From: Pelagivirga sediminicola
Lineage (GTDB): Bacteria > Pseudomonadota > Alphaproteobacteria > Rhodobacterales > Rhodobacteraceae
Assembly (NCBI RefSeq): GCF_003072125.1
Contig: NZ_QCYH01000001.1
Location: 186,001 to 250,000 of the forward strand
Direction: 5' to 3'
Length of the DNA: 64,000 bases
The position numbers were made by a program, and so were the translations under genes. This document shows, piece after piece, positions 15,149 through 24,800 of this stretch (the stretch's first letter is position 1; the number at the start of each line of letters is the position of its first letter). The notes under the pieces are model-generated. The model did no database searches and was not told the origin of the DNA. It was given only the letters and a program-made list of their open reading frames with translations.

Positions 15149-15735
15149 TCAATCATAGATCGCCGTGAAGCTGCGCACGAAAGATGGCCCGCCCTGGATC
15201 GACGAGAGGTGTTTTATCCAGCGATTGTAGCGGAAGGCGCCGTCATAGCGCGTCCATTGCCAGTAATTCGTCGGCAGATACCAGGTCTTCATCCGCGTCC
15301 ATTTTCCGTTCGTTTTTTGCCGGTAGTGCCGGGTTTCCGCCGGACCGCCACAGGTCGCCGGCACCCCGAAGGAGTTGCGGCGCTTGTAGGGCCTCGTGGT
15401 CCAGCGATCGCGCGGGCACACAGAAATGCGCGCCATACCCGCCGCCACTGGCCGAGCCGAGCTGAACATCCGTCTCGATACCCAGATCGTCAAGATCGGC
15501 CTCGATCGGCTCCTCCACGCTGTCCACCAGATCGCCGCCTTTTTTACTGCTGCCCTTGGAATTGCGAACCTCGCGCGTGGCCACGGCAAACGCGCCCTGC
15601 TCCTCTTGCACGGCCTCGAATTCGATTGTGCGCCGTGGGAGAGCGCGATGGAGGCAAGCGGGCAGGAGGGCACAGGCGTGTCGTCGAGCGCCCCGCCGTC
15701 CGGGCCGCATCCTTGCGCGTTGAAATCGTCATTCG
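15149..15735 (-). pseudogene. Decayed gene with several frameshifts, product unrecognised
   Basis: Three minus-strand frames each look coding for a part of this stretch. The 5' part reads NAQGCGPDGGALDDTPVPSC, the middle reads FEAVQEEQGAFAVATREV and is acidic, and the 3' part is rich in Trp and Tyr (TWYLPTNYWQWTRYDG) and ends at 15149. Shifts are needed near 15635 and near 15415, and perhaps at the start. A single base change at each place would give one protein of about 190 residues. Either the gene is decaying or the sequence has indels. I do not recognise the protein. Confidence 0.45.
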
Positions 15736-15810
15736 CGATTGAGCTTCGGCCCGATAAGCCTTATCTGCCGGTCACACCCTTTCCCGACCGGTTTGATCGG
15801 ATAGTGCGCA

Positions 15811-16896
15811 ATGCCCTCAAAAGTGCCCAGATTGCAGATCGAGAACCTCAGCCGCCGCTATGACGGGCGGCTGGTGGTCGACGATATCTCGCTGGCGGTG
15901 ATGCCGGGGCAGGTGACGTGCCTTCTGGGCCCGTCGGGCTGCGGCAAATCCACCACGCTGCGGATGATCGCGGGGGTCGAGACGCAGGATTCGGGCAAGG
16001 TGCTGGTCGATGGCCGCGTGATCTGCGACGGCAGCGCGCGCGTGCCGCCCGAGCAGCGCAATATCGGGCTGATGTTCCAGGATTTCGCGCTTTTCCCGCA
16101 TCTGAATGTCGCGGGCAATGTCGCCTTCGGCCTGACCGGCCCGCGGGCCGAGACGGATGCGCGCGTCGCCGAGCTGCTGGAGCGGGTCGGGCTGGGCCGC
16201 TACGGCGCCTCCTATCCGCACGAGCTGTCGGGTGGCGAGCAGCAGCGCGTCGCGCTCGCGCGCGCGCTGGCGCCGCGCCCGCGCATCATGCTGATGGACG
16301 AGCCATTCTCGGGCCTCGACAACCGCCTGCGCGACGGCATCCGCGACGAGACGCTGGACATCCTGCGCGAGGAGGATGCGGCCGTCCTTCTGGTCACGCA
16401 CGAGCCGGACGAGGCGATGCGCATGGCCGATGACATCGCGCTGATGCGCGGTGGGCGCATCGTGCAGCAGGGCGCGCCCTATAATGTCTACAATGCGCCG
16501 GTGGATCGCGACGCGGTCGCGTTCTTCAGCGATATCAATGTCATACGCGGCACAGTTAATGGCGCGCTCACCTCCACGCCGTTCGGCCAGTTCCTTGCGC
16601 CGGGCGTGCCGGATGGCAGCGCCGTCGACATCGTCATCCGCCCGCAGCATATCAAGATCGATTTCGACCGCGCCGGGCGCGGCCCCAATCCCACCGTGCA
16701 GGACGGCACGCCCGCCCGCGGCGTGGTGCAGCGCGCGCGCTTCATGGGTTCGGAAAGCCTTGTGGAATTCCGCATGGATCACGACGGGTCGATCCTCAAG
16801 GCGACGGTGCCCAACGTGTTCCTGCCCAGCCCCGGCAAGGCGCTGTGGCTGATGCTGCGGCGCGACCGCTGCTTTGTCTTTCCGGCGCGCGTCTGA
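15811..16896 (+). CDS. ABC transporter ATP-binding protein, FbpC-like
   Basis: The ATPase domain shows Walker [12 protein letters not shown]-loop MFQDFALFP, signature [14 protein letters not shown], Walker [13 protein letters not shown] and H-loop [11 protein letters not shown]-terminal TOBE-like domain (about residues 240-361) marks it as a CUT1/FbpC-type importer ATPase, which energises uptake of ferric iron, thiamine or similar ligands. Its length (361) fits. No permease or binding-protein gene adjoins it, so its partners must lie elsewhere and the substrate stays open. No strong ribosome site precedes the ATG. Confidence 0.88.
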   Translation: MPSKVPRLQIENLSRRYDGRLVVDDISLAVMPGQVTCLLGPSGCGKSTTLRMIAGVETQDSGKVLVDGRVICDGSARVPPEQRNIGLMFQDFALFPHLNVAGNVAFGLTGPRAETDARVAELLERVGLGRYGASYPHELSGGEQQRVALARALAPRPRIMLMDEPFSGLDNRLRDGIRDETLDILREEDAAVLLVTHEPDEAMRMADDIALMRGGRIVQQGAPYNVYNAPVDRDAVAFFSDINVIRGTVNGALTSTPFGQFLAPGVPDGSAVDIVIRPQHIKIDFDRAGRGPNPTVQDGTPARGVVQRARFMGSESLVEFRMDHDGSILKATVPNVFLPSPGKALWLMLRRDRCFVFPARV

Positions 16897-17077
16897 CCGG
16901 TCATTCTACGGCAAATATCGGGAAATCCGCGGCATGTGCCCGCCGCCCGGCCGGGTTTTCGTGCAAATCCGGCCGGCGCCTTCGGAATCGTCTTTAATCC
17001 AGCCGCCGCAAGGTTTAGATACGGGGTCGACATGCAGGGGAGCTCAGCAGGGCGCCCCGACCTCAAGGAGACTAGAC

Positions 17078-17329
17078 ATGCTCAACAATATCGGCCTTCC
17101 CGGCCTTCTTCTGATCGCTGTCGTGGTGCTGGTGCTGTTCGGCCGCGGCAAGATCTCGTCGCTCATGGGCGAGGTCGGCAAGGGCATCACGTCCTTCAAG
17201 AAGGGCATCGACGAAGGCAACAAGGAAATCGAAAGCAGCGCGGCCAGCGCCGATGTGGATTACGAGGATGACGCGCGCGATGTGACACCGAAACCCACCA
17301 AGACGTCCAAGACCAAAGACAAGGTCTGA
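17078..17329 (+). CDS. tatA: Sec-independent translocase subunit TatA
   Basis: One N-terminal membrane helix ([17 protein letters not shown]) is followed by the [23 protein letters not shown] hinge and amphipathic helix, the TatA hallmark, then an acidic/lysine tail. TatA multimers form the pore through which folded twin-arginine substrates cross the inner membrane. AAGGAG lies 8 bases before the ATG, which sets the start at 17078. At 83 residues it is standard length. It is first of tatA-tatB-tatC-DUF815, with a 7-bp gap to tatB. Confidence 0.95.
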   Translation: MLNNIGLPGLLLIAVVVLVLFGRGKISSLMGEVGKGITSFKKGIDEGNKEIESSAASADVDYEDDARDVTPKPTKTSKTKDKV

Positions 17330-17336
17330 ACACACC

Positions 17337-18026
17337 ATGTTCGATCTCGGCTGGACGGAGCTTCTGCTGATCGGCATCGTCGCGCTGATCGTGGTCGGCC
17401 CCAAGGATTTGCCCGGCATGTTCCGCACGGTCGGTCAGTTCGTGGGCAAGGCCAAAGGCATGGCGCGCGAGTTTTCCAAGGCGATGAACGACGCCGCCGA
17501 CGAGTCCGGCGTCAAGGGGATGAGCGACAGCCTGCGCAAGGCGACCAACCCCATCGGCTCGGCCATGGACGAGGTGAAAAAGAGCACCAAGAGCTTTACC
17601 CAGGCCACCCGCGACGCGGGCAAGCCCAAGCCGGAGGCCGAGCCGCTCAGCCCCGAGCGGCAGGAGGCCAAGGACAAGATCACCGCCCATTCCGCCAAGG
17701 CGACCCAAGCGCGGCTGGACCGCGAGAAGGCCGAGGCGACCGAGAAGGCCGCGGCATCCCCGGCAGACAAGACGGCCAGCGCCCCCAAAGCGTCCGGCAA
17801 GCCCAACCCGCGGGCGAAGAAACCCGCGCCCAAGACAAAACCGGCCGCGACCGCCACCAAGGCTGCCGCTGCGCCCAAAACAGCTGCCAAGCCAAAAACG
17901 GCAGCCAAGCCCAAAGCAGCCGCGAAACCCAAGGCCGCAACCAAGCCGAAGGCAGCGGCCAAACCCGCCCCAACCAAGACAGCGGCCAAGACGCCCGCCA
18001 AGAAACCCGGTGAGGGCAAGGCATGA
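17337..18026 (+). CDS. tatB: Sec-independent translocase subunit TatB, long Lys-Ala-Pro tail
   Basis: The N-terminal helix and hinge ([26 protein letters not shown]) are diagnostic of TatB, which with TatC forms the receptor for twin-arginine signal peptides. An amphipathic helix follows to about residue 90. The C-terminal third (from about 165) is a low-complexity tail of repeated AAKPK-type units, like histone H1. At 229 residues it is longer than the E. coli protein (about 171), and the tail accounts for the excess. Its stop overlaps the tatC start (ATGA). Confidence 0.95.
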   Translation: MFDLGWTELLLIGIVALIVVGPKDLPGMFRTVGQFVGKAKGMAREFSKAMNDAADESGVKGMSDSLRKATNPIGSAMDEVKKSTKSFTQATRDAGKPKPEAEPLSPERQEAKDKITAHSAKATQARLDREKAEATEKAAASPADKTASAPKASGKPNPRAKKPAPKTKPAATATKAAAAPKTAAKPKTAAKPKAAAKPKAATKPKAAAKPAPTKTAAKTPAKKPGEGKA

Positions 18027-18949
18027 GCCAGAGCGACGATATCGAGGACAGCAGCGCGCCGCTGATCGAACATCTGGCGGAGCTGCGCACGCGCCTCATC
18101 CATTCGGTGCTGTATTTCCTCGGCGGGATGATCATCTGCTTTACCGTGGCGCAGCCGATCTTCAACTACCTCACTGCGCCGCTATGCTCGGTGCTGGCGG
18201 ATCGGGGCCAGGATTGCGACCTGATCTTCATCTCGCCGCAGGAAGGGTTCTTTGTCGCGATCAAGGTCTCGCTGCTGGGCGGTTTCATCCTGGCGTTCCC
18301 GTTCATCGCCAACCAGATGTGGCGCTTCGTGGCGCCGGGGCTTTATCGCTCGGAAAAGGGCGCGTTCCTGCCGTTTCTTGTGGCCTCGCCCTTCATGTTC
18401 TTTCTGGGCGCCAGCTTTGCGTTCTACGTCGTCACGCCGCTGGCCTATGATTTCTTCCTGGGTTTCCAGCAATTCGGCAATACCGGCGAGGTCGTGGAGG
18501 GTGTCAAGGGCGCTGCGCCGCTCAGCGTCGTGTTTCAGGGCTCGGCGCAGGAATATCTGAACCTCACGATCAAGTTCATCGTCGCCTTCGGCCTGTGTTT
18601 CCAATTGCCCGTGCTGCTGACCCTCATGGGCAAGGCGGGGCTGGTCGGCGCGGACGGGCTGCGGGCGGTGCGCAAATATGCCGTCGTCGGCATCCTCGTG
18701 CTGGCCGCGCTTGTCACGCCGCCCGATGTCATCACGCAGGCGATCCTTTTTGTCGTGGTCTACGGCCTTTACGAGATCTCCATTCAGCTGGTCGCCCGCG
18801 TCGAGCGCAAGCGCGAGGCCAAGCTGCGCGCCGAGGGCCTGTGGTTCGATGACGAGGACGAGATGACCGGCGACGACATGCATCCCGAGGACATGGACCC
18901 CGAGGACGAGACGGACGACGAGGCGCCGGACGAGGAGCCGCGCGCATGA
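18023..18949 (+). CDS. tatC: Sec-independent translocase subunit TatC
   Basis: Six hydrophobic helices and the family motifs are present: [14 protein letters not shown] at the N-terminus, then the [17 protein letters not shown] region and the [19 protein letters not shown] region near the end. TatC binds the twin-arginine signal. The final 45 residues form a very acidic cytoplasmic tail ([20 protein letters not shown]). Overlapping ATGA junctions on both sides indicate coupled translation with tatB and the DUF815 ATPase. Confidence 0.96.
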   Translation: MSQSDDIEDSSAPLIEHLAELRTRLIHSVLYFLGGMIICFTVAQPIFNYLTAPLCSVLADRGQDCDLIFISPQEGFFVAIKVSLLGGFILAFPFIANQMWRFVAPGLYRSEKGAFLPFLVASPFMFFLGASFAFYVVTPLAYDFFLGFQQFGNTGEVVEGVKGAAPLSVVFQGSAQEYLNLTIKFIVAFGLCFQLPVLLTLMGKAGLVGADGLRAVRKYAVVGILVLAALVTPPDVITQAILFVVVYGLYEISIQLVARVERKREAKLRAEGLWFDDEDEMTGDDMHPEDMDPEDETDDEAPDEEPRA

Positions 18950-19785
18950 GCGAGATGCAGCGCATCGCCGAGGCGCTGGAGCGGATCAGCCCGCCGCCGC
19001 GCCCCGCGCCCGATCTGGCGGCATGCGATGCCTATGTCTGGCATGTCTCGCCCGATCATCTGCAACCCGTTCCGGACGTGGCGCGCGTGGACATGAACCT
19101 GCTGGTCGGGATCAACCGCGCGCGCGACACGCTGCTGGAGAATACCCGCCATTTCGCGCGCGGCCTGCCGGCCAACAACGCCCTGCTGTGGGGTGCGCGG
19201 GGCATGGGCAAATCCAGCCTTGTGAAGGCCGTGCACGGCGCCGTGGTGGCCGAGGGGCTTCCGCTCAAGATCGTGGAGCTTCAGCGCGAGGATCTGACCA
19301 GCGTGACGCGGCTGCTGTCGCTGCTGCGCGCCAGCGATGCGCGGTTCATCCTCTACTGCGACGATCTTAGCTTCAGCCATGATGACCAGCACTACAAATC
19401 GCTCAAGGCGGTGCTGGATGGCGGGATCGAGGGCCGGCCCGAAAACGTGATCTTCTACGCCACGTCCAACCGCCGCCACCTGATGCCTCGCGACATGATC
19501 GAGAACGAGCGCGGCTCGGCGATAAATCCCGCCGAGGCGGTCGAGGAAAAGGTGTCGCTGAGCGATCGTTTCGGCTTGTGGCTGGGCTTTCATGCCTGCG
19601 ATCAGGACGGATACCTGGCGATGATCCGCGGCTATTGCGACGCCTTCGGGATCGAGATCTCGGACGAGGATCTGCGCGCCGAGGCGATTGAATGGCAGGC
19701 CACCCGCGGCGGCCGCTCGGGCCGCGTCGCGTGGCAATTCGTGACCGATCTGGCCGGGCGTCACGGGATCAGGATCACGGGATAG
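18946..19785 (+). CDS. DUF815 AAA-type ATPase
   Basis: Walker A (LLWGARGMGKSSLVKA, about residues 80-95) and a Walker-B-like FILYCDDLSF (about 141-150) followed by the sensor region VIFYATSNRRHL define the DUF815 P-loop family. Its members are AAA-like ATPases of unknown client. The C-terminal part has helices typical of the lid. The start is fixed by the ATGA overlap with tatC. Coupling to tatABC suggests a link to envelope export, but a simple operon relic is just as possible. Confidence 0.88.
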   Translation: MSEMQRIAEALERISPPPRPAPDLAACDAYVWHVSPDHLQPVPDVARVDMNLLVGINRARDTLLENTRHFARGLPANNALLWGARGMGKSSLVKAVHGAVVAEGLPLKIVELQREDLTSVTRLLSLLRASDARFILYCDDLSFSHDDQHYKSLKAVLDGGIEGRPENVIFYATSNRRHLMPRDMIENERGSAINPAEAVEEKVSLSDRFGLWLGFHACDQDGYLAMIRGYCDAFGIEISDEDLRAEAIEWQATRGGRSGRVAWQFVTDLAGRHGIRITG

Positions 19786-19848
19786 CGATCCCTTTTCGTC
19801 AAGGGGCGTCGGCAATCTGCCTTTGCAGGCAGGCAAAGGATGGACGTC

Positions 19849-20085
19849 ATGAGTTTGAAGAACGCGGCGATCAAGGCCGCTATCGTGCTGCTGCCGTCTT
19901 GTGCCGCAGCGTTTCTTACCGAAAAGATGGTTTACGTTGTCCCGATGCTGGCGGCCTCCAGTTTCTTTGCCGGAACTGTCGATCTGAGCGAGAAAACCAA
20001 TCGGCGACGAGTCGATGAGGATGAAGCAGATGACAGCGAGGCCGAGATTGCCGCAGAGACCGTCGACGTGGCGGAAGCCGGATGA
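19849..20085 (+). CDS. Small hypothetical protein with a membrane-like N-terminus
   Basis: AAAGGA lies 8 bases before this ATG, which is why it is preferred over the ATG at 19840. The 78-residue product has a hydrophobic first half (AAIVLLPSCAAAFL and VVPMLAASSFFAG), possibly two short membrane segments, and a strongly acidic tail (VDEDEADDSEAE). No family is recognised. Confidence 0.5.
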   Translation: MSLKNAAIKAAIVLLPSCAAAFLTEKMVYVVPMLAASSFFAGTVDLSEKTNRRRVDEDEADDSEAEIAAETVDVAEAG

Positions 20086-20192
20086 TCACGAAAAAGGCCG
20101 GAGACATTGGCCCAGGCCTTCCGCGATATTGATCGGTCACTGCGCGATATACCTGCCGCGCCGGCGCGAAAACCTATGTCGCTGGAAACCCG

Positions 20193-20450
20193 TTAATTAC
20201 GCGCGTCGCCGGTTGTCGGGTCAATCTTCACCTCGACCTGGGCACCGTCGGTTCTGACATATTCGATTTCCCAATAGCCATCTTCGTCCCAGTCGATTTC
20301 GTCGATATGGGACAGCTCGTCTCCGACCCGCTCTTCCAGCGCCGAGATGACCTCCGAGAGCTTCATCGCGTCGGCGGGTGGGGGTGTATCCTTGGCCATG
20401 GCCGTCGCGGGAACAAGGGCGGCCACCAAGGCGGCGGTGATCATGCGCAT
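20193..20450 (-). CDS. PepSY-domain periplasmic protein
   Basis: AAGGAG lies 6 bases before the ATG at 20450. A signal peptide (MRMITAALVAALVPATAMA) precedes a short PepSY-like domain: MKLSEVISALEERVG, then the beta hairpin DGYWEIEYVRTDGAQVEVKIDPTTGD. PepSY proteins are small periplasmic modules thought to inhibit proteases or sense metals. At 85 residues it is a single-module protein. It lies downstream of icd on the same strand, but the icd terminator separates them. Confidence 0.8.
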   Translation of the reverse strand: MRMITAALVAALVPATAMAKDTPPPADAMKLSEVISALEERVGDELSHIDEIDWDEDGYWEIEYVRTDGAQVEVKIDPTTGDARN

Positions 20451-20528
20451 GAGTGTCTCCTTCATTGCGGGATGCGGGACGACAACCGCTGCGCGCCGTG
20501 AAGGTTCCCGCCTCGGGCAGCCCACGTA

Positions 20529-20558
20529 AAAGGGGCGGACCGTCCGGCCCGCCCCTTT
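20529..20558 (-). terminator. Terminator downstream of icd
   Basis: A 10-bp stem (AAAGGGGCGG with CCGCCCCTTT) has a 10-nt loop; on the minus strand it ends in TTTT (complement of the leading AAAA). It lies 24 bp past the icd stop. Confidence 0.75.
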
Positions 20559-20581
20559 CGTCACTTCAGCTATCCGGGCGA

Positions 20582-21796
20582 TCAGCCCTGAAGCGCCTTG
20601 TTCAGGTTCTCGTCGACCTTCTCCAAAAAGCCCATAGTGGTCAGCCATTTCTGATCGGGGCCGACCAGCAGCGCCAGATCCTTGGTCATGTGACCCGATT
20701 CGACCGTATCGACGACCACCTTTTCCAGCGTTTCGGCGAAGTTGGTCAGCGCCTCGTTGCTGTCCAGCTTGCCGCGATGCTTCAGCCCGCCGGTCCAGGC
20801 AAAAATCGACGCGATCGAGTTGGTCGATGTCTCCTCGCCCTTCTGGTGCTGGCGGTAGTGGCGGGTGACGGTGCCGTGGGCCGCCTCGGCCTCGACGATC
20901 TGGCCGTCGGGCGTCATCAGTTGGCTGGTCATCAGGCCAAGCGAGCCAAAGCCCTGCGCGACGGTGTCGGACTGCACGTCGCCATCGTAGTTCTTGCAAG
21001 CCCAGACATAGCCGCCGGACCATTTCATCGCGGAGGCGACCATGTCGTCGATCAGGCGGTGTTCGTAGGTGATGCCGGCGGCGTCGAACTTGTCCTTGAA
21101 TTCCTCGTCGAACACCTTCTGAAAGATGATCATGAACTGGCCGTCATAATTCTTCAGGATGGTGTTCTTGGTCGAGAGGTACACCGGATAGCCGCGTTTG
21201 AGCCCATAGTTGAAGGATGCGCGGGCGAAATCGTGGATGGAATCGTCGAGGTTGTACATGCCCATGTAAACGCCCGAGGAGGGAGCCTTGAACACTTCCT
21301 CTTCCATCACCGTGCCGTCATCGCCGACGAATTTCATCGACAGCGTGCCGGGGCCGGGGAATTTCATGTCGGTGGCGCGATACTGATCGCCGTATGCGTG
21401 GCGGCCGATCACGATGGGCTGGGTCCAGCCGGGAACGAGGCGCGGCACGTTCTTGCAGATGATCGGCTCGCGGAAGACCACGCCGCCGAGGATGTTGCGG
21501 ATGGTGCCGTTGGGGCTGCGCCACATCTTTTTCAGGCCGAATTCCTCAACCCTGCCCTCATCGGGGGTGATGGTCGCGCATTTGACGCCGACGCCGTATT
21601 TCTGGATCGCGTGGGCGGCGTCCACGGTGATCTGGTCGTCCGTCTCATCACGGGCCATGATGCCGAGGTCATAGTATTTCAGATCGACGTCGAGATAGGG
21701 CAGGATCAGCTTTTTCTTGATGAAATCCCAGATGATGCGGGTCATCTCGTCGCCGTCGAGCTCGACGATGGGGTTTTCTACCTTGATCTTGGACAT
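20582..21796 (-). CDS. icd: Isocitrate dehydrogenase [NADP+]
   Basis: It oxidises isocitrate to 2-oxoglutarate in the TCA cycle, making NADPH. The protein (404 aa) is the homodimeric eukaryotic-like type usual in alphaproteobacteria: [17 protein letters not shown] at the N-terminus, the substrate loop [13 protein letters not shown], the conserved [16 protein letters not shown], and the NADP-binding [17 protein letters not shown]. Length and motifs fit the family throughout. It is a single-gene transcript with its own terminator. Confidence 0.97.
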   Translation of the reverse strand: MSKIKVENPIVELDGDEMTRIIWDFIKKKLILPYLDVDLKYYDLGIMARDETDDQITVDAAHAIQKYGVGVKCATITPDEGRVEEFGLKKMWRSPNGTIRNILGGVVFREPIICKNVPRLVPGWTQPIVIGRHAYGDQYRATDMKFPGPGTLSMKFVGDDGTVMEEEVFKAPSSGVYMGMYNLDDSIHDFARASFNYGLKRGYPVYLSTKNTILKNYDGQFMIIFQKVFDEEFKDKFDAAGITYEHRLIDDMVASAMKWSGGYVWACKNYDGDVQSDTVAQGFGSLGLMTSQLMTPDGQIVEAEAAHGTVTRHYRQHQKGEETSTNSIASIFAWTGGLKHRGKLDSNEALTNFAETLEKVVVDTVESGHMTKDLALLVGPDQKWLTTMGFLEKVDENLNKALQG

Positions 21797-21894
21797 ATGG
21801 GCGCCTTTCGTGTGTCAGGGGTCGGTGATTGCAGGGTCTTTAGCGCAATCTCCGAGGGAAGGGAAGGTTGCAGTATGCAAAGGTATACTGGCGA

Positions 21895-22533
21895 TCAGTC
21901 CGCCTGCTTTTCGACGATCTCATCCATCACGCGCAGCCACAATTCGGTATCCTGCGCACCCGGCACGGCATGCTGGGCGGCGACGATGAAGGTGGGAACG
22001 GATGCGATGCCCATTTCGCGGAATTGCGCATCGCGCGCTGTGATGTCGGCGCTGTCGGCGTCGGTGGCCAAGAGCTTGGCCACCACGGCGGCATCCATGC
22101 CAAGACCGTCGGCAATGTCGGCCAGCACCTCGGCATCGCCGATATCGCGCCCATGGGTGAAGTAGGCGGCAAAGAGCGCCATCGCCGCCGCGTTCTGCTT
22201 GCCCTCGATGCCGGCCCAGTGGATCAGGCGGTGCGCGTCGAGCGTGTTGGGCGTGCGCGCCATCGCCTCGAAATCAATGGCGATCCCGGCGGCCTCGGCG
22301 CGCTCGACCACGGGCGCATAGGCGGCGACGGCGGCATCCTTGCCGCCGAACTTGGCCTCCAGATAGGCGCGCCGGTCCATGCCGCCTTTGGGCATGTCGG
22401 GGTTCAGCTGAAAGGGGTGCCATTCGATGACAAAGGGATGATCGGCGCGCTGCTCCAGCGCGCGGTCCAGCAGGACCTTGCCGATATAGCACCACGGGCA
22501 GATCGGATCGGAGATGATGTCGAGCTTGACCAT
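21895..22533 (-). CDS. DsbA-family oxidoreductase, FrnE-like
   Basis: A thioredoxin fold with the redox motif CPWC sits at the end of the first strand (IISDPICPWCYIGK). The long helical insert and the cis-Pro loop GIASVPTFIV place it in the FrnE/polyketide DsbA group, cytoplasmic dithiol oxidoreductases related to 2-hydroxychromene-2-carboxylate isomerase. There is no signal peptide. AAAGG lies 7 bases before the ATG at 22533, favoured over upstream in-frame starts. Length (212) is typical. The substrate is unknown. Confidence 0.88.
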   Translation of the reverse strand: MVKLDIISDPICPWCYIGKVLLDRALEQRADHPFVIEWHPFQLNPDMPKGGMDRRAYLEAKFGGKDAAVAAYAPVVERAEAAGIAIDFEAMARTPNTLDAHRLIHWAGIEGKQNAAAMALFAAYFTHGRDIGDAEVLADIADGLGMDAAVVAKLLATDADSADITARDAQFREMGIASVPTFIVAAQHAVPGAQDTELWLRVMDEIVEKQAD

Positions 22534-22610
22534 GGCGGACCTTTCCATCGGGGCAGTGTCGCGGCTGTTGTTAGGGGCTCGGGCCGCGTCATGCAAGGCA
22601 AACGCCGAAA

Positions 22611-22626
22611 GCCCCGCAGGCGGGGC
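22611..22626 (-). terminator. Hairpin downstream of the entericidin-like gene
   Basis: GCCCCGC and GCGGGGC pair in a compact GC stem; on the minus strand it is followed by TTTCGG. It lies 30 bp past the small lipoprotein gene. Confidence 0.5.
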
Positions 22627-22655
22627 CGCATGGCGCGCAGTCCGCGATTAGCGCA

Positions 22656-22769
22656 TCAGAACCAGCTTTGAACGCCGCGCGAGGCGCCCGAGATGTCGCG
22701 GCCGACGCCCTCGACAGTGGCGCAGCCGGTCATTGCCGCCAGCGCGGCGAGAATGAGGAGTTTTTTCAT
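22656..22769 (-). CDS. Entericidin-like small lipoprotein, 37 aa
   Basis: The frame starts MKKLLILAALAAMTGC: a short signal peptide ends in the lipobox MTGC, so the Cys would be lipidated and the mature peptide of 22 residues anchored in the envelope. The rest (TVEGVGRDISGASRG) matches the entericidin pattern 'TV.G.G.Dis.aG'. Entericidins are toxin/antidote-like bacteriolytic lipopeptides in enterics; in alphaproteobacteria their role is unclear. AGGA lies 7 bases before the ATG. Only one copy is seen, not the EcnA/EcnB pair. Confidence 0.75.
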   Translation of the reverse strand: MKKLLILAALAAMTGCATVEGVGRDISGASRGVQSWF

Positions 22770-22838
22770 CGGATCGTCCTGTAATCATCCTTGTCACTGC
22801 TCAGGCGCCTTGCCGGTTTGCCCGGTCTGCGGCGCGCG

Positions 22839-24689
22839 TCATTTCTCCATCCACCAGACTTCGGGCAGAAACCCCACGCCGTCGCCATAGAGCGGCAGAT
22901 GATCCTCAGGATAGTTCAGCGCCGCATCATGGGCAATACGGCCCACCGAATACTGGTGAATCGGGATCACGTAGCGCCCTGAAATCAACACCCGGTCCAG
23001 CGCGCGCACGGCGGTAACGAACTCCTCATGCGTCTTGGCGGCCAGCATGGCGTGGATCATCGCCTCGGCGGCGGGGCTGTTCATACCCATCAGGTTACGG
23101 CTGCCGGGCTGGTCGGCGCCCTCGGCGCCCCAATAGAAATACTGCTCGTTGCCCGGTGACAGCGACAGGGAGCGGCGCATGAAGGTCAGGTCGAAATCGT
23201 AATTCGCCTCGCGCACGGTATATTGCGCCTTGTCGACGCTCTGCACGTTCAGCGTGATCCCCAGCCGTTCGAGCGCGCGGGCGTAGATGTCCATCATCGC
23301 GGTCGCCTGCTGCACCAGCGCGTCCTGTTGTAGCACCACGGTCAGCACCAGTGGCCGGCCATCCGCGTTTTTCAACACGCCGTCCTGCACGGTCCAGCCT
23401 GCCTCGGCCAGCAGGTCGGCGGCGGCGCGGATATTGTCCCGGTTGCGCTTGGAGCCGTCGCTGGCGGGCAGGGTGTAGCCCTCCAATGTGCCGGGCAGCA
23501 GATCGTCCTCGAAGGGCTCCAGCAGCGCGCGCTCGGCCTCGGAGGCGGGGCCGGGGATCATGCCCAGCTCGGAATTAGAGTAGTAGGAGGTGATGCGGGG
23601 CTGGCGCCCGCCGGTGAGGGTATCGTTGATGTACTCGAAATTGAACGCGGCGATCAGCGCCTCGCGCACGCGCCAGTCGTCCAGGGGCGGATTGCGGGTG
23701 TTCATCACGAAGCCTGAGATGCCCGACGGCTGGCCATTCGGGATCTCGCTGCGGACGATGTCGCCGCGCCGGACGGCGGGCAGGGTGGCCATCTCTTCCC
23801 AGCGCTCGGCATTGAATTCGCGGATATAGCTGATCTCGCCGGCCTTGAACGCCTCTTTCATCACCGCGTCATCACCGTAGAAATCGATGCGGATCTCGTC
23901 GAAATTGTTGGTCCCGCGCCGGAATGGCAGATCGCGGCCCCAGTAATCGGGGTTGCGGCGCAGTGTGACGCGGCGGTCCAGCTGATGCTCGGCCACGGTA
24001 TAGGGCGCGGTGCCGATGGGAATGTCGCCGATTGCGCCATCCTCGAACACCTTGCCCTCCCATTGCGATTTCTTGAGGATCGGACGCAGCCCGGCCAGCA
24101 GGACCAGATCCCGGTCCGGCGGGCCGTCTTCGGTCTTGAAATCCAGCCGGATCTTGCCTGGGCCGGTCTGCGCGATCTTGTCCACGCGGGTCCAGAAATC
24201 GCGGTAGCGCAGATGGCCGCGCGTGCCCAGCGTCTCGAAGGACCAGATCACGTCCTCCACCGTCACCGGGCTGCCGTCCGAAAAGGCGGCCCTGGGGTTG
24301 AGGGTGAATTCCACCCATGTGCGGTCCGCGTCCGTCTCGACGGTTTCGGCCAGCAGACCGTAGAGCGTGAACGGCTCGTCCCAGGACCGGCCCAGAAGCG
24401 ATTCGTAGGCCAGATAGCGCAGCTGCCAGGGCGGGGTGCCCTTGGGCGCGAACGGGTTCAGCGAATCATACCCGCCGACATTTCCGGTGGTGACTGTGCC
24501 GCCCTTCGGCGCGTCCTTGTTGGCATAGGGCAGGGCGTCAAAATCCGGCGGCAGGGCCGGATCGCCGTACATCGCGATGCCATGAGCGGGCTGGGCGTGC
24601 AGGGCGTGAATCGGCGCCAACCCGAGCAAAACAACGACCATTACGGCAGAAATGCGCCCATGGCGGAGGAAACTCACTGATCTCGTCAT
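22839..24689 (-). CDS. Extracellular solute-binding protein, family 5 (YejA-like)
   Basis: A signal peptide (cleavage near HALHAQ) precedes a family-5 binding domain of 616 residues in all. HGIAMYGDPALPPDFDALPYAN and DAPKGGTVTTGNVGGYDSLNP match the YejA branch, periplasmic receptors for oligopeptides and microcin C-like compounds. Later strands (FSDGSPVTVEDVIWSFETL) are typical of the family. YejBEF permease and ATPase genes are not adjacent, so the receptor is encoded apart from its transporter, or serves one elsewhere. Confidence 0.9.
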   Translation of the reverse strand: MTRSVSFLRHGRISAVMVVVLLGLAPIHALHAQPAHGIAMYGDPALPPDFDALPYANKDAPKGGTVTTGNVGGYDSLNPFAPKGTPPWQLRYLAYESLLGRSWDEPFTLYGLLAETVETDADRTWVEFTLNPRAAFSDGSPVTVEDVIWSFETLGTRGHLRYRDFWTRVDKIAQTGPGKIRLDFKTEDGPPDRDLVLLAGLRPILKKSQWEGKVFEDGAIGDIPIGTAPYTVAEHQLDRRVTLRRNPDYWGRDLPFRRGTNNFDEIRIDFYGDDAVMKEAFKAGEISYIREFNAERWEEMATLPAVRRGDIVRSEIPNGQPSGISGFVMNTRNPPLDDWRVREALIAAFNFEYINDTLTGGRQPRITSYYSNSELGMIPGPASEAERALLEPFEDDLLPGTLEGYTLPASDGSKRNRDNIRAAADLLAEAGWTVQDGVLKNADGRPLVLTVVLQQDALVQQATAMMDIYARALERLGITLNVQSVDKAQYTVREANYDFDLTFMRRSLSLSPGNEQYFYWGAEGADQPGSRNLMGMNSPAAEAMIHAMLAAKTHEEFVTAVRALDRVLISGRYVIPIHQYSVGRIAHDAALNYPEDHLPLYGDGVGFLPEVWWMEK

Positions 24690-24765
24690 GGGAACAATTC
24701 CTCTATGGCGTTATTTGACTGGCCGCATTGGTAGACAGGGATTCACGCCTTTTCAAACTTTTAGC

Positions 24766-24794
24766 TTGGATGACGGCGCAGGATTGCTTATAAG
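24766..24794 (+). promoter_or_regulatory. Sigma-70-like promoter of the candidate small RNA
   Basis: TTGGAT (24766-24771) and TATAAG (24789-24794) are spaced by exactly 17 bp, close to consensus. Transcription would begin near 24801 and run into the terminator at 24848-24877. Confidence 0.55.
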
Positions 24795-24800
24795 GGAGTC

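Noticed and set aside
20453..22165. 570-codon plus-strand open frame opposite icd and the DsbA-like gene
   Set aside because: Antisense of two clear genes; no ribosome site or homology.
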